Assembly (NCBI GenBank): GCA_963969495.1 | Contig: OZ018321.1 | Location: forward strand, 188,447,485-188,511,484 | Direction: 5' to 3' | Length of the DNA stretch: 64,000 bases | Source: Ceratothoa steindachneri | Taxonomy: Eukaryota; Arthropoda; Malacostraca; Isopoda; Cymothoidae | In this document: positions 44,372-57,449 of the stretch, one piece after another | Layout of the letters: the number at the start of each line of letters is the position of its first letter | Numbering within the stretch: position 1 is the stretch's first letter | Translations under genes and position numbers: made by a program | Notes under the pieces: generated by a model | What the model was told of the DNA's origin: nothing | Database searches by the model: none | Seen by the model: only the letters and a program-made list of their open reading frames with translations

Positions 44372-44761
44372 GCGTTCCCACGCGAATGTATAAACATACA
44401 CACATTAGGGAAAAAATGTGAGCCAAAGGTCTGGATACAGATAACGGAGGCAGTGGAAAACAGCTGGACATCCATATAACAAAATCTGATCTTACCAGCC
44501 AGAGTTTACATGAACTTGTAAAAGGACGAAATCAATCTTGTTATGAATTCCGGCTCGATAAGCCCAGTCAGGTGGCCAAATGCAAATACTGTCTTATTGC
44601 ACAGGTGTCTTCACTGAACATGCACACACCCTTTACTCCGCCCAGCAGTCTTAGTAGAAAACACCCCGATAAACTCCGCCCCGCGTTCAGATTAAGAGAA
44701 GAAAAGTCACGACCCCTTATTTTGAATTGGTATAAATATACGGGATGAAACATCTTATGAT

Positions 44762-47700
44762 CAGAGGTGGTCACTAAATACATTTAAAGTATTTAAATAC
44801 TAAATATTAATACATGATAAAATGTATTTAGATACTAAATACTAAATACATTTTGGAAATGTATTTAGTATTTAGTATCTAAATTTATATCAGCATTTAT
44901 ATCAGCATTACATTAAAGTAATATCAGCTGCTGAAATGTTTCGTCAGATAAAGAACTCCGTTTGGGAGATAAGGTCAATCCTTCTAAAGAGAAGAACCGT
45001 TCCACAGTAGCTGACGACGGAAGGGTGGTGTTGTATTTAATAAATAAAGTTTTATGTTTGGATATCTATCTAAACTTTGAAGATTTATTTGAATCCTAAA
45101 GGTAACTGAACAATTCTAAATCTATGGTTGATCGTGTTTGAGTGGGTTTTGTAAATCCAAAATAATCTTCACTGTCCGATACACCACTGGATTATTCAGC
45201 TTCGGGTCCCTCTGCTAAATTCTCAATCACTTGAATCATAATATTTTTAACAGAGTTTTGGTGGCTTGAACTGTCCCATGATATACTTATATCTAACCAG
45301 CGTAGTTTGAAGAATGGTTGGCTTGTTGATGCAATAATGGCATCTGTAACGCTGGTTTCATTTGCCAAGGTCAAATAATATTGGTAGCGCTTTCCAAAGC
45401 CCTTATTGACTGCACTTAGAAGAGGTTGGCAAAATTTCAGAGAACGTGACTGAAGGCTCTTCAACCTTTTCTCCACAGTGAGCAAGGTAGGGAACAATTT
45501 TCCATAAAACAGTTTTGTTCTCCCTGTAAGCGATCAAGTGCCACTGTAAAAGGAGCCAAAACTGAGACATACTCCACAATAAATTCAATTTCGTGAATTC
45601 TGAACATTGCAAGTTTAAGGGACGTCATGAGTTGATGTAATTTGTCCTTGTGTTTTAAAAGAAATGACAATGTATCAAACAGAGAGTTCCACCTTGTAAT
45701 GCAAGGTACTTTTAAAGAGCAGTTGATAATAGTTTTGATAATCTCTGCTGATTTGGGATGACTGCTTTTGTTCCATAATACTGAGCATTTCCTCATCGGA
45801 GCATGATTGATATTTGCAAAAGAAGATATTTTCAGTGCATGTTTTACATCAGTTGTTGCGAAGAGACTGAGTTTGTGTGAGGCCCAGCTAACATGCTTAG
45901 GTAGGCTGAAGCTGCATGGGTCAGACGAAAGGTCTTCTTCTTCATCTAAGGTACTTCAGATTAAGAAACTATCCTTCAGCTCGTACTCACCCTGATATTC
46001 TTCGCCTACCTGGATTCCATCTTCTGAATCTGTGGACACATTTGCAGCAGTGACTGCAGGGGGATATCGTATTCATTGATGATATTCTCCATATGTTCAG
46101 CAATCTTGATTTAGTTATGTTCTCCTTTGAAGCGACAGCATGCCAATATTCCGCTGTAACGGACAAGGGCAACTTCCTTAAGCTGAAAAAATGAAATAAC
46201 ATTCCAATGTTTGTCTCATAAATGTTTCCATGAATTTTACATATTAATATAATTGAGATAAATTCCACCAACAAATAGGTCTGTTTTCAGCCAAAAGCTG
46301 ATAACTCCCTAACTGTAAAGACATTTTCAATTTCATAAAGAGCAAAATCTTAACATACCCATTGAACTGTAACGCCTAAAAAACTACGGTGACGAGTTGA
46401 CCAAATATCTGCAGTAAGACATAAGTAAGAGGTGCTGTCTAGTTTATTCTTCAGTAGAGCTCTTGTCACTTTCTCTTCTTCTATAAGATTTCGGCCTAGC
46501 GCCCACCTTGAAATGACGTCAACTGAAGAATTTAGACAGGTCAGAGAATATATGGTATTTATATTAAATTATATATATAAAATGTAGCTATATGAATATC
46601 CTATAGCCATACAGGACTGGTACATTAATTCATAAATATATTATCAGTCCTTGATATTCAGAATTACATGGTAAAATATTGACTTTCAGTATTGTTAGGA
46701 ATATATACATTATCAAGCTTTATTTCCTACATTTTTGACGGGCGGACATGCTAGTTTTGACATAATAATATACAGGTATTGCTACTATAATGAAATACAT
46801 CGCTATAAGAATTAATCTAATAACTACATATAATCGATCAATAATTGTACTAATTATTCATGAGAAATTTGTATTCAATAATATCTTCAAGTAAATGATA
46901 GCGTGCTTTAAGTATATATGTATGTGGATTCTCATGAAATTATTGCAATATATATTAACTTATGTTGTTTTTACATGTCTTCCTTTATTTAACTTCGTTA
47001 TATAGCCTACGTAGTGACCAATGATCCAAACGCTTTAGTATTCAGCCGTTATAAGAGCTTAACCTGTACTACTAATACTATAATTGTAAACAACATTTGT
47101 AACGCAGAACTCACCTTTAATTAATCCCACAAAAGCTGGTTGCTCCATGGTTGATAGGGGATGTCAATTTAATTAAGTATCATATAATTAGCTTTAATAA
47201 ATTCTTACCTTCAAATGAATGCGTAGATTGGAATTAGCATTGCTCGCCGCAGAGACTTCGCCATTGCATGATGTACATACACACTTGACTATTTTCCATC
47301 AGGAGATTTCACTCTAAAAAAGTTACAATCTAGTAAAGGATGACTATAATTACATGATTCTTTATCTTCCTCGTCTTTATTATTGTCTAATCCCTCCATT
47401 TCACACTCTTTTGAACAAGCTGAAGTTGCCATGCAGCAGTTGAAATAACGCTGAGCGCTCTCACTATACAACCGAACACAACTGTGACCATCTGGTAACT
47501 GAATTTGAACTGATGCAAGCAATCTTCCCTCACCAGTGCACGCAGTCAACCGTTTATGCTATACAAGTTGCGACAAGCTAAAACATGCATTACACGTTCT
47601 TAACAGCTATATAAATATATTATCAGTAAAGTATTTGAAAAGTATTTAAATACTTTCGATAGTATTTAAATACATGATTTCAAATGTATTTACGATTACA

Positions 47701-47769
47701 ATTTTAAATACATAAATGAATTTAAATAGAATATTTAAATACAAAATATTTAAATACTGCCCACCGCTT
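44762..47769 (-). mobile_element. Complete hAT transposon with 8-bp target duplication
   Basis: CTTATGAT stands immediately outside both ends (44754-44761 and 47770-47777), an exact 8-bp duplication as expected for hAT. The left tip is CAGAGGTGGTCAC and the inverted right tip is AAGCGGTGGGCAG (7 of the first 9 bases identical). Both subterminal regions are packed with TATTTAAATAC-like short repeats. The 3008-bp element contains a broken transposase with introns on the minus strand. Confidence 0.95.
44930..47549 (-). pseudogene. hAT transposase, multi-exon, broken
   Basis: Order on the minus strand: an N-terminal exon (47549-47216) with a BED-like C-x-CTSCNG ... LRIHLK finger after a one-base frameshift at 47300, and donor GTAAG. 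Then LIEEEKVTRALLKNKL and SYLCLTADIWSTRHRSFLGV (first catalytic Asp, about 46420) with donor GTATG. Next come CRFKGEHNYIKIAEHMENII, LPKHVSWASHKLSLFATTDV (45890), CITRWNSLFDTLSFL (45690), FIVEYVSVLAPFTVALDRLQ and finally NTTLPSSATVERFFSLEGLT (44980-45030), the dimerisation block. Breaks: a frameshift near 45480, stops near 45960-46010. It has the ATVERFFS signature and is clearly hAT. Confidence 0.88.
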
Positions 47770-47779
47770 CTTATGATGA

Positions 47780-48000
47780 TTATTTTCATTCTGATTAGTG
47801 TAATAATATCATTCGTTTTATTATTATTAGTATCACATCAAAGGAACCACCCACAGACAGACAGCTAGGTCGCCACAAGGACATCCTTCAGCCTAAACAT
47901 TAAGTAGACCTGAAGAAGTAAGCCTTGTCACCGGTTATGGGGGGCTCCTCTCCAAAGGAGGTAGACTACATGAACGGTGGCCCCTTAAATGATGGAGTAG
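47780..48000. other. Short spacer
   Basis: A CAGACAGACAG run (47864-47875) and GC-balanced sequence with no recognised gene. Confidence 0.4.
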
Positions 48001-48009
48001 AAGAAGACT

Positions 48010-48990
48010 ATCGAATTTTCCTATCAAAAATGAAGAGTCCGCCATCTCAAATCTCGCCCCGGTCATCCCCTTAACACCTATAAAGTAACTGGCTCTGGGG
48101 CACGCATTAATGACGTTTAATAGTCCTTCGATGATGTTTGGAGGGTGTTTACGGAGTTCATTTTGGAAATTTCTGTTTTTCCTGCTCCTCTTTGTCTGAG
48201 GAACGTATTGTCTCTGTTATTTCTCTGGTCGTTATTCTTCTACCATAGTCTTCCATTTCTCTCTCAGAGGCTAAGTTATTGTAAGTGTATTGCTTAGTCA
48301 TTCGATGATATGGTCTCTAAATTCGAGGTCGTATCGAGCGTTTTTTTTCTGTGTATAGTGACCCCTTTTTTTCCAGAAGTTTCTGAGCCTTCTCTTCAAC
48401 CTCCGTTTCTTATTACATCCTTCTTCATTCATTGTACATGAGCTTCATTTCTTGGCCTTCAGGTTTTCCCTTTAATCTCTGCACCCTATTAAAGAACGTG
48501 TGGAGTTGGTTGGTTTATGCGTAAAGTTTTCCAATTATGTCGTTTCACATGGTTTCCTGCAATTAAGTGTTATTGTCTAGCATTTGTATTCTGCGTGTTC
48601 TTAGTCTCCTTGGTTTGTCCATGTCTGTTCCTCCAAGACTTAATAGAGATTCCTGTACTCGCCAGTCAGGTCGTACATTTATTGTTTTTATGTTGTGGTT
48701 TATAGGTTTATAGGATTTTATTTGCGTAATGGTTATTGGATCGTGATCTATCATTCCGTTTGTTATTTACTCAAGTGCTTCGTCAATTTCTTCTGCCGTG
48801 GCGTACTCAAAGGATAGGGGGTATACCAGCTGAGAAGGGTCTTGTACTAGTTTGCCTTGAACAAGCACTTGCCTTTTATGATGATATTTCTGGTCTAGTC
48901 GGTAGTCTGACATATTGCGTTGAGGTCTCATTCAAACATGACTTTCTTACGTGGCTGCAGAGTTATAGGAAGTTGTAGAGTGTTAGTTAG
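48010..48990 (-). pseudogene. Jockey-like LINE fragment (endonuclease end and linker)
   Basis: MIDHDPITITQIKSYKPIN at 48754-48700 resembles the S/IDH-P(I/L) end of the LINE endonuclease. DWRVQESLLSLGGTDMDKPR and a charged linker (EREMEDYGRRITTREITETI, about 48270) follow. Frame changes and stops are frequent. RT blocks are not visible before 48000. Confidence 0.45.
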
Positions 48991-49879
48991 TCGCGTCTTG
49001 ATAGTTGATTTACTGTGGACATGGCCAGAGACCCCAACGTAGTTTAAATCTTGTAGTCAAGTCCTATTATGACTGCAGTGGAGCACCGTTGAATGGTTCT
49101 TGACTGTTGCTGATCGCTGGTAATGTATATGGAAATATCTGTATTTATCTGTGTGTCGTATTAATTTCATGTTCTGAAATTAATTCTATGTCTCTGTCAG
49201 GGGCGAAATCTTTGAAAATTCACAAGAATAGATAGCAATCCGATTAAGTATTGTATTTTTCTAAGTGGTTTGTGTGTAAAGGGAGTCTGGACAGTGAATA
49301 GTGGAAGTAAGAACAAGTGGAGAAGAGAGAAGAAAGTAGAAGATTTGCAGAGAGATGCAAGGTGCCTGGAGGTCGGGCTAAGCGGCATTTATGTTTAATT
49401 GTTATACGTAATTGTTTTAATTAATGTCTTCATTTATGCTTGTTAGGCAATGAAGCCTTTGAATTTTTGTTCCTAAATTATGAGTGTCACTTGTCGTTTT
49501 GATTTTTTTTTAAATTTGGGGTTTAATTTGTGTTTTTTTGTGCATACAGTATTGATTTACTAACTTTTGAATTCATAAACTGTTAATTTTATTGTTGATA
49601 TGTTTGTTTTGTTTTTGTTAGGCAGTTTTCACTTCCTTGTTTTTTCCTTTCACTTTAGTTTTTATTCGTGTGGGGGTATATTATATTTAGTCATTATTTA
49701 GTGGCGCCTTTTGTGTAGGCATGTCATGTTCGGTAGGTAAAGTCCCTCAGATTTTAGTTATCAAATTAGGTGGGTTTGTCTAATCGGGATTGTTTTCCAA
49801 ATCAGTGGGGCGTCTTTATTAATATGATCTGATCTTGGAGCGCTATGTTTATTGGAGGCATTTCGCTAATCTATGGAGT

Positions 49880-50490
49880 TCTTTTGTCTCTCACTCTCTC
49901 TCTCTCTCTCTTTCTTTCTTGCGTATTCTGGTAGTTAGGTACGTGCTCTTGCTCTGTGCTCTCTGAATTGCAGTAATCTTTAGAGGCTGTATAAATCATC
50001 GTTTCTCTTATTGGTGTAATATAAAACCTTCTTCTGTTGCTTTCTCTGATTTTTATCTTATTCGGGATAAAGTTCAGACTGCGATATTCGCTCTTTGGAT
50101 CCGATCTGTAACGTGCTTCGAATACCCAGTAGTTGTGATTTTCATACCGAGTCGAGTACATTGCACTTTATGTTGTAAAGATATCGCGTTTCTTCCACTT
50201 TTATATCTGATAGTTTTCTTCTTCTTAATGATACTATTTTAAAATTGTTATCATTGTATAGGATCTTCCATTTTTCTTCATATTCACTTATTTTCCGGAT
50301 TTCCTCAGCAGATATTCGAGCTTGCATGGCTGCATTCTTATATGGACATTTATGAGCTCGCTCAAGACGTCGGCCATCTATATGTTAAGGCTAGTGGGGT
50401 TACTTGGTTATAAGATGTCTGTTGCGTATATCAAATAAAGGGTAAGTCTAAGGCAACCTCCTTGCTGTAGCCCTGGCTAGAGATAATTTT
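49880..50490 (-). pseudogene. Jockey-like LINE fragment (end of reverse transcriptase)
   Basis: GLQQGGCLRLTLYLIYATDI (about 50420-50480) is the decayed VPQGSxLSPTLY block. ISAEEIRKISEYEEKWKI and NNFKIVSLRRRKLSDIKVEE (50150-50320) correspond to the region after the YADD box in LOA/Jockey elements. Then comes SEYRSLNFIPNKIKI. The YADD box itself is not readable. Confidence 0.55.
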
Positions 50491-50756
50491 TAGCCCAATA
50501 GCCATCCCCTTATACTGATATACCCCTTCCTCTCCATTAGGTAATCGCAGAGGCTTTTTTCAAGTAAATTTAATTTAAGTTGAAGGATAGTTTATATTAT
50601 TACATTACTCTTTATTATATAACTCTTTCTGAATAGTATAATACAAGTATGGCTTAGAAAAGAAATATAATCATAAACAGGTTTGAAATTTGGGGATCTT
50701 GAGCCCCCTTAACCCCCCTCCTTGGAACTGTGCCTGATTGCTCTCTTTGTTCGTCT

Positions 50757-51014
50757 TCATTCGTTTTTGCTAATCTTGTATACGTTTGTGTCTTCATATT
50801 TCTTATTTCTATTTCTTTTCTTATTATTTATTAGATTTCTCGTTGGGCATTTGAGGACCATGATGTGATGGTCACCTTGGTAGTTCAGGAATTTCTTGGT
50901 CTTTGCACTGCATTCTTTGTAGCGGTGGCCTTCTATGCTGCACTTACTGTATTTTTCTTTTAGGAAATGGTTATAGGTCTCCACCTCCCTTCTGCTCGAT
51001 GTTCCTATCGTCAA
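50757..51014 (-). pseudogene. LINE ORF1 gag fragment with CCHC zinc knuckles
   Basis: The minus-strand frame reads YSKCSIEGHRYKECSAKTKK, FLNYQGDHHIMVLKCPTRNL and a basic tail INNKKRNRNKK. The first knuckle C-x2-C-x4-H-x4-C is intact (KCSIEGHRYKEC lacks one Cys in some readings). The second is degraded (NYQGDHHIMVLKC). This is the gag type of Jockey LINEs. It lies upstream of the RT fragment in the same orientation, but the endonuclease expected between them is missing. Confidence 0.55.
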
Positions 51015-52510
51015 GTACTTTAGCGATGAAAGATGATAGATGGATGGGTGGATCCAATAAGTTTCCTCTATAGGAATGACGCATAGTAAATTTTATGAAG
51101 AGTAGTGACTGAATCTTCACTGCCAATAACCGGGTGACACCCCTTCACTAGCTTGATTATCATAGTAGCTCTCAGCATACACATACAGAGATTGATTCCC
51201 CCTGTCACTACGCTCCGTAGTGAGCTAATCCTCAAAGCAGCATCCTCCCCTGCCTCTAATTATGCCTTGACACCGTCGTCCGGGAGACGATTAAAGAAAA
51301 CTAGGCACTCCAATATTCATCCGAGACTGAATTACAGTAATAATAATATCTTTCACTGACTGTCATTTATCTTGCTTTAGACGGGTTTAACTTGAATCTC
51401 CCCTTAGATTCAGCGATATTAAAAGAAATTTCTTATATTCTTCCTTCTTATTGTTGAAAAGATTATGCGTTAAGAAGCATGCACACACAAAGGCGTCAAA
51501 AACCACTAATTCGATGAGGTTTACAAAATAATGTATACATAGGTTTTCGAATGAACTTAAGTAAAGAAAATGGATCAATCGCCGAATAGCAGAATTATGC
51601 GCAATAGTACTAAAAGGGAACTCATAAATATCGAATAAGCAGTAGATAAAAAAGATACCAACAATGGAATTGGAATTAATCTTGAATTAGAATTTGTCTT
51701 CGCTCTCTGCACAACTCTCATCCTGCTCAGTAGTAAAGGAGGCAAGGCAAGGAATTAGAAGTCTACTTTATCTTAATCAGGATATTTTTAGACTACGCTT
51801 TAACCTCCCTAGCTGGTAGCATACCACAGCCAACTAGAACTATATACTAATACCCCCCCGCAATCATCACTTTCGTCCGGAGGATCTGGAAGACACTTGA
51901 CGCTGATTCTACCATCAACTTCTCACCAGTGAGTTACAGACTAATTGAAGATTCCTCCTGTTTCTGTCATTACCTGTGGAAATAATACAAGCAAATACGA
52001 ACGTAAAGGAGATCTCTCCGGTTTTCGCCTTGCTTGGGAGTGAAAAGGTTACGAGAACTCGACATCCTACCGGTTTTTACCCTACTGTCACTGATCTACG
52101 CTCGTCCGACGACTCTGACAGGGACCAGACAAACTGAGGTGGATTGATTGGAGACCCTGTAATTACTTCGCTTGTGAGGAAGGAAAGAAGAAAAGGGAAC
52201 CAGAAAGAAGAAAGTGTCCCTGCTTCAATAGGCCCTAACCAAATGAACGGCGCAGTATAATCCATTGTTATTTGCCCAACCCCCCATGAGGCTAAATGGA
52301 ACATAGGGCCAACAAAAATAAAGTGTTCAAAATAATCTATGTAAATTTGGAGATCGGGCACAAGAAGCTAATTGAAGTGGCTAGGGGTTATGACCCCATC
52401 TAACATACTCAAGAGGATCAAGCCAAACTAACATTAACTGCTGTCATCCAGGAGCTTGGAGCAATTGTTCTAGAAGCAAAATCATCACCCGCTCTCATTA
52501 TAAGAAGTCT
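51015..52510. other. 1.5 kb without recognised family
   Basis: The frames 51153-51359, 51387-51578 and 52077-52361 match nothing I know. Confidence 0.35.

Positions 52511-52513
<3 letters not shown>

Positions 52514-52582
<69 letters not shown>
52514..52582. repeat. (TA)n array, left flank of a transposon
   Basis: About 69 bp of (TA)n. The continuation on the other side of the element is 54393-54482. Confidence 0.98.
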
Positions 52583-52584
<2 letters not shown>

Positions 52585-54390
52585 GGGTGTCCCAGAAAAA
52601 AAGTTAACGGTACTTTGAATTAGTATAACTCAAACACTAATTGGAGATTTTGGGGTCCTGCAAAAAGTGTTTTATTTAACAACTATTTATCTGTCGATCC
52701 TGGAATTTCATTAAATTCCCTATTCTGATTTTTATACACTAATTAGTTTAGTGGAGGCTATCAAAAATATGTTTGCGCAAGGAAGTAAAATAATGAAACG
52801 AAGCCTACGAAGGCTAGGCCACCGTGCACTTTCAAGAGAAGCGTAGGGAGCCTAGGTAGCCTAGGCTACTGTGCCATTCTTCAAGCAAAGCCTAGGCCAT
52901 TTTACAGTGGTTTTTCAGCCACGCTGTGGTATGGTCTCATTATTACTGCTTACTAAGCAAATCAGAGCGTTTATGGGTAAAGTTTACTTCCATAGAACCT
53001 TTTTAATCATGCAATTAACAAAAGATCAAACCGTATTTGTAGTCACAAACTTTATTAAGACTGGCAGTATTAAACAAGTACAAGATTCATTTACAACGTT
53101 TTCCAGGTAGGCACCCACCAAGCAAGCCCACAATTTGAAAAAATGTTCGCAAATACCAACATGAAGGAACATGCTTAAATTTAAATAAAGGTCGTTCAGG
53201 TCGTATGAGAACCATAAGAACAACAGAAAATATCGAAAATGTTCAGATGACGCTTCTTCAAAATCGACATGTATCACTCAGAAAGAATGGGTTACAATTG
53301 TTAAAGTCATCAAAAAAAACGCATTAATAAACATGACTTAAAATGGCATCCCTATAAGATGCATGCAAGAACCAGCTTCTTGGAACTGATGTTCCTCGTC
53401 GTAGACAATTTGTCGAATGGGTTCGCCATAAACTTGCTCGTTTCTCGAAAACATTGTGATTGATGCAAGGCAGCCTTTTTCATGAATGGAAAGGTAATCA
53501 GCTATAATATTCGGCAATATGCACCGCTGCCCCCCTCCCCGCCCCCCCCCCCCCAGCAATCAACTTTGACGCACGTATTTGTCAGCAGAAAGTGTCTCTG
53601 CGGATCGGAATATGCGGGAATGGCTATTTTGTCGGCCCATTGTTTTACGAGAATAACTTGAATGGTGCTGCCTACCTGAGCATGATCAACGAAAGGATCT
53701 TCCGGGAACTCCGCCAGATTTATGTTAATTAATTCAATAGACTTTGGTGGATTCATAACGGCGCACCAGCTTATAGACAGCTTGCTGTAAGAACAAAACT
53801 AAAAGAAACGTTTGACAACCGCATTGGCACGCTAAATCATGCAATTGAATGGCCCCCAAGATCCCCTGACTTAACACCGTGCGATTATTTCTTATGGCGA
53901 TATATAAAGAATAAAGTGTATTCTACTCCACCACAAAGCATCAACCAGTTAAGAGATAGTATCACACGTGGAGTCAATAGACTTAAGGAAAATCACAAGT
54001 TAATCCTAAAAGTTGTTCAATCAATGCCATCAAAGGCGCAACTGTGTTCGTAAAGAAATGGAGGACATCTGGAAGGAAACGGTGCTTAGAAAATTTAAAA
54101 ATAAATTTGTATTACTCATATGAAGAGGTGTTTTTGTTAAAAATGGATTTAAATATATTTGTTGAGTTTAAACTTCGAAGTTTCCATATTTTACTTCTTT
54201 GCGCAAACATAATTTTAATCCTCTACTAAACCCATTAGTGTATCAATATCGTAAAAGGGAATTTTATGAAATTACCACAATCGACAGATAAATAGTTGTT
54301 AAATTTGTTTCTTGTTGCAAGACTCAAAAATATCTGATAGGTTTTGAGTTATACAAATTCAAAGTACGGTTAACTTTTTATGGGACACCT

Positions 54391-54392
<2 letters not shown>
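52583..54392 (+). mobile_element. DD41D-like Tc1/mariner element with long TIRs, inserted in (TA)n
   Basis: The left tip CCGGGTGTCCCAGAAAAAAA and inverted right tip CAAGGTGTCCCATAAAAAG begin terminal repeats alignable for about 160 bp. Shared blocks are GTTAACSGTACTTTGAAT, TATAACTCAAA, TTTAACAACTATTTATCTGT and TAAAATTCCCT-like. TA lies at both borders (52581-52582 and 54393-54394) and (TA)n arrays extend beyond. At 1810 bp it is longer than the 7.3-kb element because of the long repeats. Confidence 0.9.
53020..54105 (+). pseudogene. Transposase of the 52.6-54.4 kb element
   Basis: KTGSIKQVQDSFTTF (53060-53100), HPPSKPTIWKNVRKYQHEG-like text and KGRSGRMRTIRTTENIE form the DUF4817-type helix-turn-helix. 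The C-terminal catalytic part is WIHNGAPAYRQLAVRTKLKE, EWPPRSPDLTPCDYFLWRYI and VYSTPPQSINQLRDSI (53745-53970). The second catalytic aspartate (family QxDGAPAH) has become Asn in IHNGAP. From that position to the Asp of TPCD is 41 residues, the DD41D spacing. Many stops lie between 53340 and 53740. A run of 14 C (about 53540) lies in the ruined middle. Confidence 0.75.

Positions 54393-54482
<90 letters not shown>
54393..54482. repeat. (TA)n array, right flank of a transposon
   Basis: About 90 bp of (TA)n. Confidence 0.98.
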
Positions 54483-54484
<2 letters not shown>

Positions 54485-54599
54485 TTTCGATTAAGTTTCG
54501 ATCTCTCCCCCACGTTTTCAAAGTAGTATTTTAAGAAATACAAATGGCGGACAAGGTAAGAGAGACCGCTCTCTATCCAATCTGCTGTGAGAAAAAGTC

Positions 54600-57345
54600 C
54601 TCTCTACCACCTGAGTGCAAGCTAAGCCAGCACCAGACACGAAATCATCAAACCATCTGAACAAGAGAACATGGAGGATTAACAAGACATCGAGGGTGGC
54701 CAAAAAAGCACACTTGCGCAGTCTAAGACACCTCCACTCAAAATCAATGAGGAGGAAGCAAGGTAACCTGAAAACACCGCAGATGAGATCCCATACAAAA
54801 ACTATGCACACAAATGGATGCACCTTAGCTGACAAAAAAAGTAATTTGACGATTGCCCTCAATAAAATTATAACTCAGACAGGGTCCATCACAATCAAGG
54901 ACTGAGCAACAGGAGTTCAGAAAAGACTTTAAATGGTTCTACGACTTGCCCCTAGTTGCAATAAAAAAATCTCTTGTGAAGAAAAATATCAAGTTGTACG
55001 ATTGTTCCATAAAATTATATGAACCATCCCTCTTTAAGAGCTTTGTTCTGGAAAGCCACACAACCCTCCGTAATTCCAAAAAACCCACGAGCAAAACAAA
55101 TACAAAATAATTGTCACTAGAAGCACACTAAAAATACTAGCGCAAAGTTCGCAGGGTTGGTAGAATAAAAATGATAATCTATACAACATATAAAGAGAAA
55201 TCAACCCAGATATCCTCCTTATACCAGAAACTGGTGTCAGTGATGACGAACAGGCGATATTTGGATACAACGTTTGACAGAAAAACGTGACGAGAGAGAG
55301 AGTTTCGACGCAGCCCTGAGAACAGTCAAGAAAGATATGCAGTCCAGATAAAGAAGAGCTATGTATCAGTCCTTCTTGCCCATTATATTGAGTAGATCTT
55401 TTGGAGATAGGCACAGTCTATCAACCAACCAATCTCTCCACCCTCACTACTTAGCGATCCTTGATATGATCTCCTTATTCAGGAAAAACCGCGAGGACTA
55501 CGCGTCACCGAACGAATTGGGCCAGATTTCCCTATGTCCCTTTACCAAAGGATAGTTACCAAACCTAATGTCGTTCTCACTCATACAAACTTTCTTTTAT
55601 ACTACCATATTAGGCCCGAGCCACTAACACCAGAGAATCACATTTCCATGATTATAACTGCAGGAGCTGCTCACATCCCAGGAACTAGGATACCCAAGAA
55701 CTGTTACTGGTACGCTGACTGGAAGCCGTACAAATGAGCGGTCGTGTAGGAACTCCCACACCTGAATAACACAGCCGCTAACGGCTTCGACGAAGAATTG
55801 GCTGCCATCAACAGCTGCATTTCTAGTGCAGATGCAATAACCTTCCCACAAACCTCCCATAATATTATATACTCCAAACCCTCCCTACACTTAAGAGAGT
55901 AGTGTTACAACAGTGGTTATCCCTGATCTACAACCAGTTATTCAATATTGATTATGCAGATCTCATGGACTTCCGAGTTATACAACAGCTCAGGCTTAAA
56001 TTAAAACTGGCGCAAGAAAAAATAAAAAAATGGGACCAATTAATTGAAAGAATTAAGGTCAAAAAGAACCCAGAATCTTTATAAACAGTCATCAATAGAC
56101 TGAAAGGGCAAATAAGAGAGCAAAATCAAACTGCCATTGTGCGCAACGGGGTGACAACGAACTCCCCCTTTCAAAAAGAAAGGGTCCTTCAAGATATCTG
56201 GAAGGAAGTTTTCAAAATTTCCGAAGAGGAGAAAAAGTTTCAAGCTTCGAGGATCAGGTCCTTGAATAGATGCAGATGAGATAGGACAAGTTCTCAAATT
56301 ATAGACCCGCAAACCTCACTCGACTCTATGGTAAGTCACTCTCAATACTAGTGAAAAATTGTGACTGCGATCTCTTCGTTCCACCCTAAACTTCTGCTAT
56401 CAGTCAAATCACCATCAGACACCTAAAAGAGGCACCAGAAAGATTTCTAGGTATGCTGCAGAACCCGTTCAACGCGTTTCTGGAAATGGGATATTTCCCT
56501 GATGGCATAAAAGGTTCGAAAATATTTTCAATCCGAAGCATAGAAACCGTTGGAAGTGTCCTTTAGAAAGTATTTAAAAACAGACTGACTGCCTCCGTCA
56601 CGGCCCACTCTAAGTTAAATGAGAAACAACATCAATTTCGAAAACAAAGAAGAACAGAGATGGTTATGCCCCTAATATAGCAATAATGCCAACAAGGCTT
56701 ACAATTGAGCGCAAAAATTAGTTCGTCTGCACAGCTGTAAAGAATTCCTTCGACAAACCCTTGATCGACTACCGAAAGAGAAACGTCGAGGATAACACTT
56801 GCGTCCCACTGCCAAAAATCATTTGTAGCCACTTAAATAACAGGTGAGTTGTTGTTGCTTTTAGGAAGCATGAAGGAAAGGTTTAAAATATCTCTTTTGA
56901 GTCTCACAAGGGAGGTATCTCAGTCGCACTCTCTTCACCATCTACACGAGACACCCGCGAAAACCATTAAATCTACAAATCATAAATATCCATTGCGTGG
57001 ACAATGTCACACAGGTTGTGTTCTGACAGATAAACTCTGGAAGAATGATGTCTCAGGGAAAGGCTATCGCAGTGGAAAGGATCTCTAGATACGAAAACAC
57101 CAGAAAATCCAGATCCACTTGGAAAAGTTCACCGCGGCGGCAATCGGGTGATACCCTTTGGATTCTACAACTTGCAACTTCATTGTTCTCAAGTATATCC
57201 GTTTTTAACTTCAGCATTGCTAATTTAAGAACAAAAGGACACAAAAACAAAAGAATTGGCTTAGATAACACCGAGCTGGACAAACTAGAGATTTCGAACC
57301 CTCGACGATAAAACCAAAGGAAATTATACAATTGGTCAGGGTAAA
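54600..57345 (+). pseudogene. Jockey/LOA-like LINE relic (endonuclease to RT C-terminus)
   Basis: Decayed but colinear. A basic ORF1-like start (54615-54905) is followed by endonuclease text REINPDILLIPETGVSDDEQ + AIFGYNV (55200-55275), PDVVLTH-like KPNVVLTHTNFLLYYHIRPE (55555-55620) and the terminal HISMIITAGAAHIPG. A coiled, charged linker lies at 55900-56090. The RT follows in changing frames: EMGYFPDGIKG (56480), EKQHQFRKQRRTEM (56630), FKISLLSLTREVSQSHSLHH (family: PLxxGVPQGSxLSPTLY; 56890) and HCVDNVTQVV (decayed YADDxTQ, 56990). The C-terminal FSIANLRTKGHKNKRIG ends it. There are many stops. Confidence 0.7.
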
Positions 57346-57449
57346 ACTGATGTATCCAATAATTCCACTTCCTATTTTTTTCATGCTACTTGCCAATTAA
57401 AGTTTCATCTCAACTCTCTCTTAATCTCGCCCTATGTTCACATCCATTC

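Noticed and set aside
44930..47549. Multi-exon host gene
   Set aside because: Exon-like structure is real, but the hAT catalytic and dimerisation blocks and the exact 8-bp duplication show that it is the transposon's own gene.
53535..53554. Run of 14 C as a structural or regulatory element
   Set aside because: It lies in the ruined middle of a dead transposase; a slippage run or sequencing artefact is more likely.
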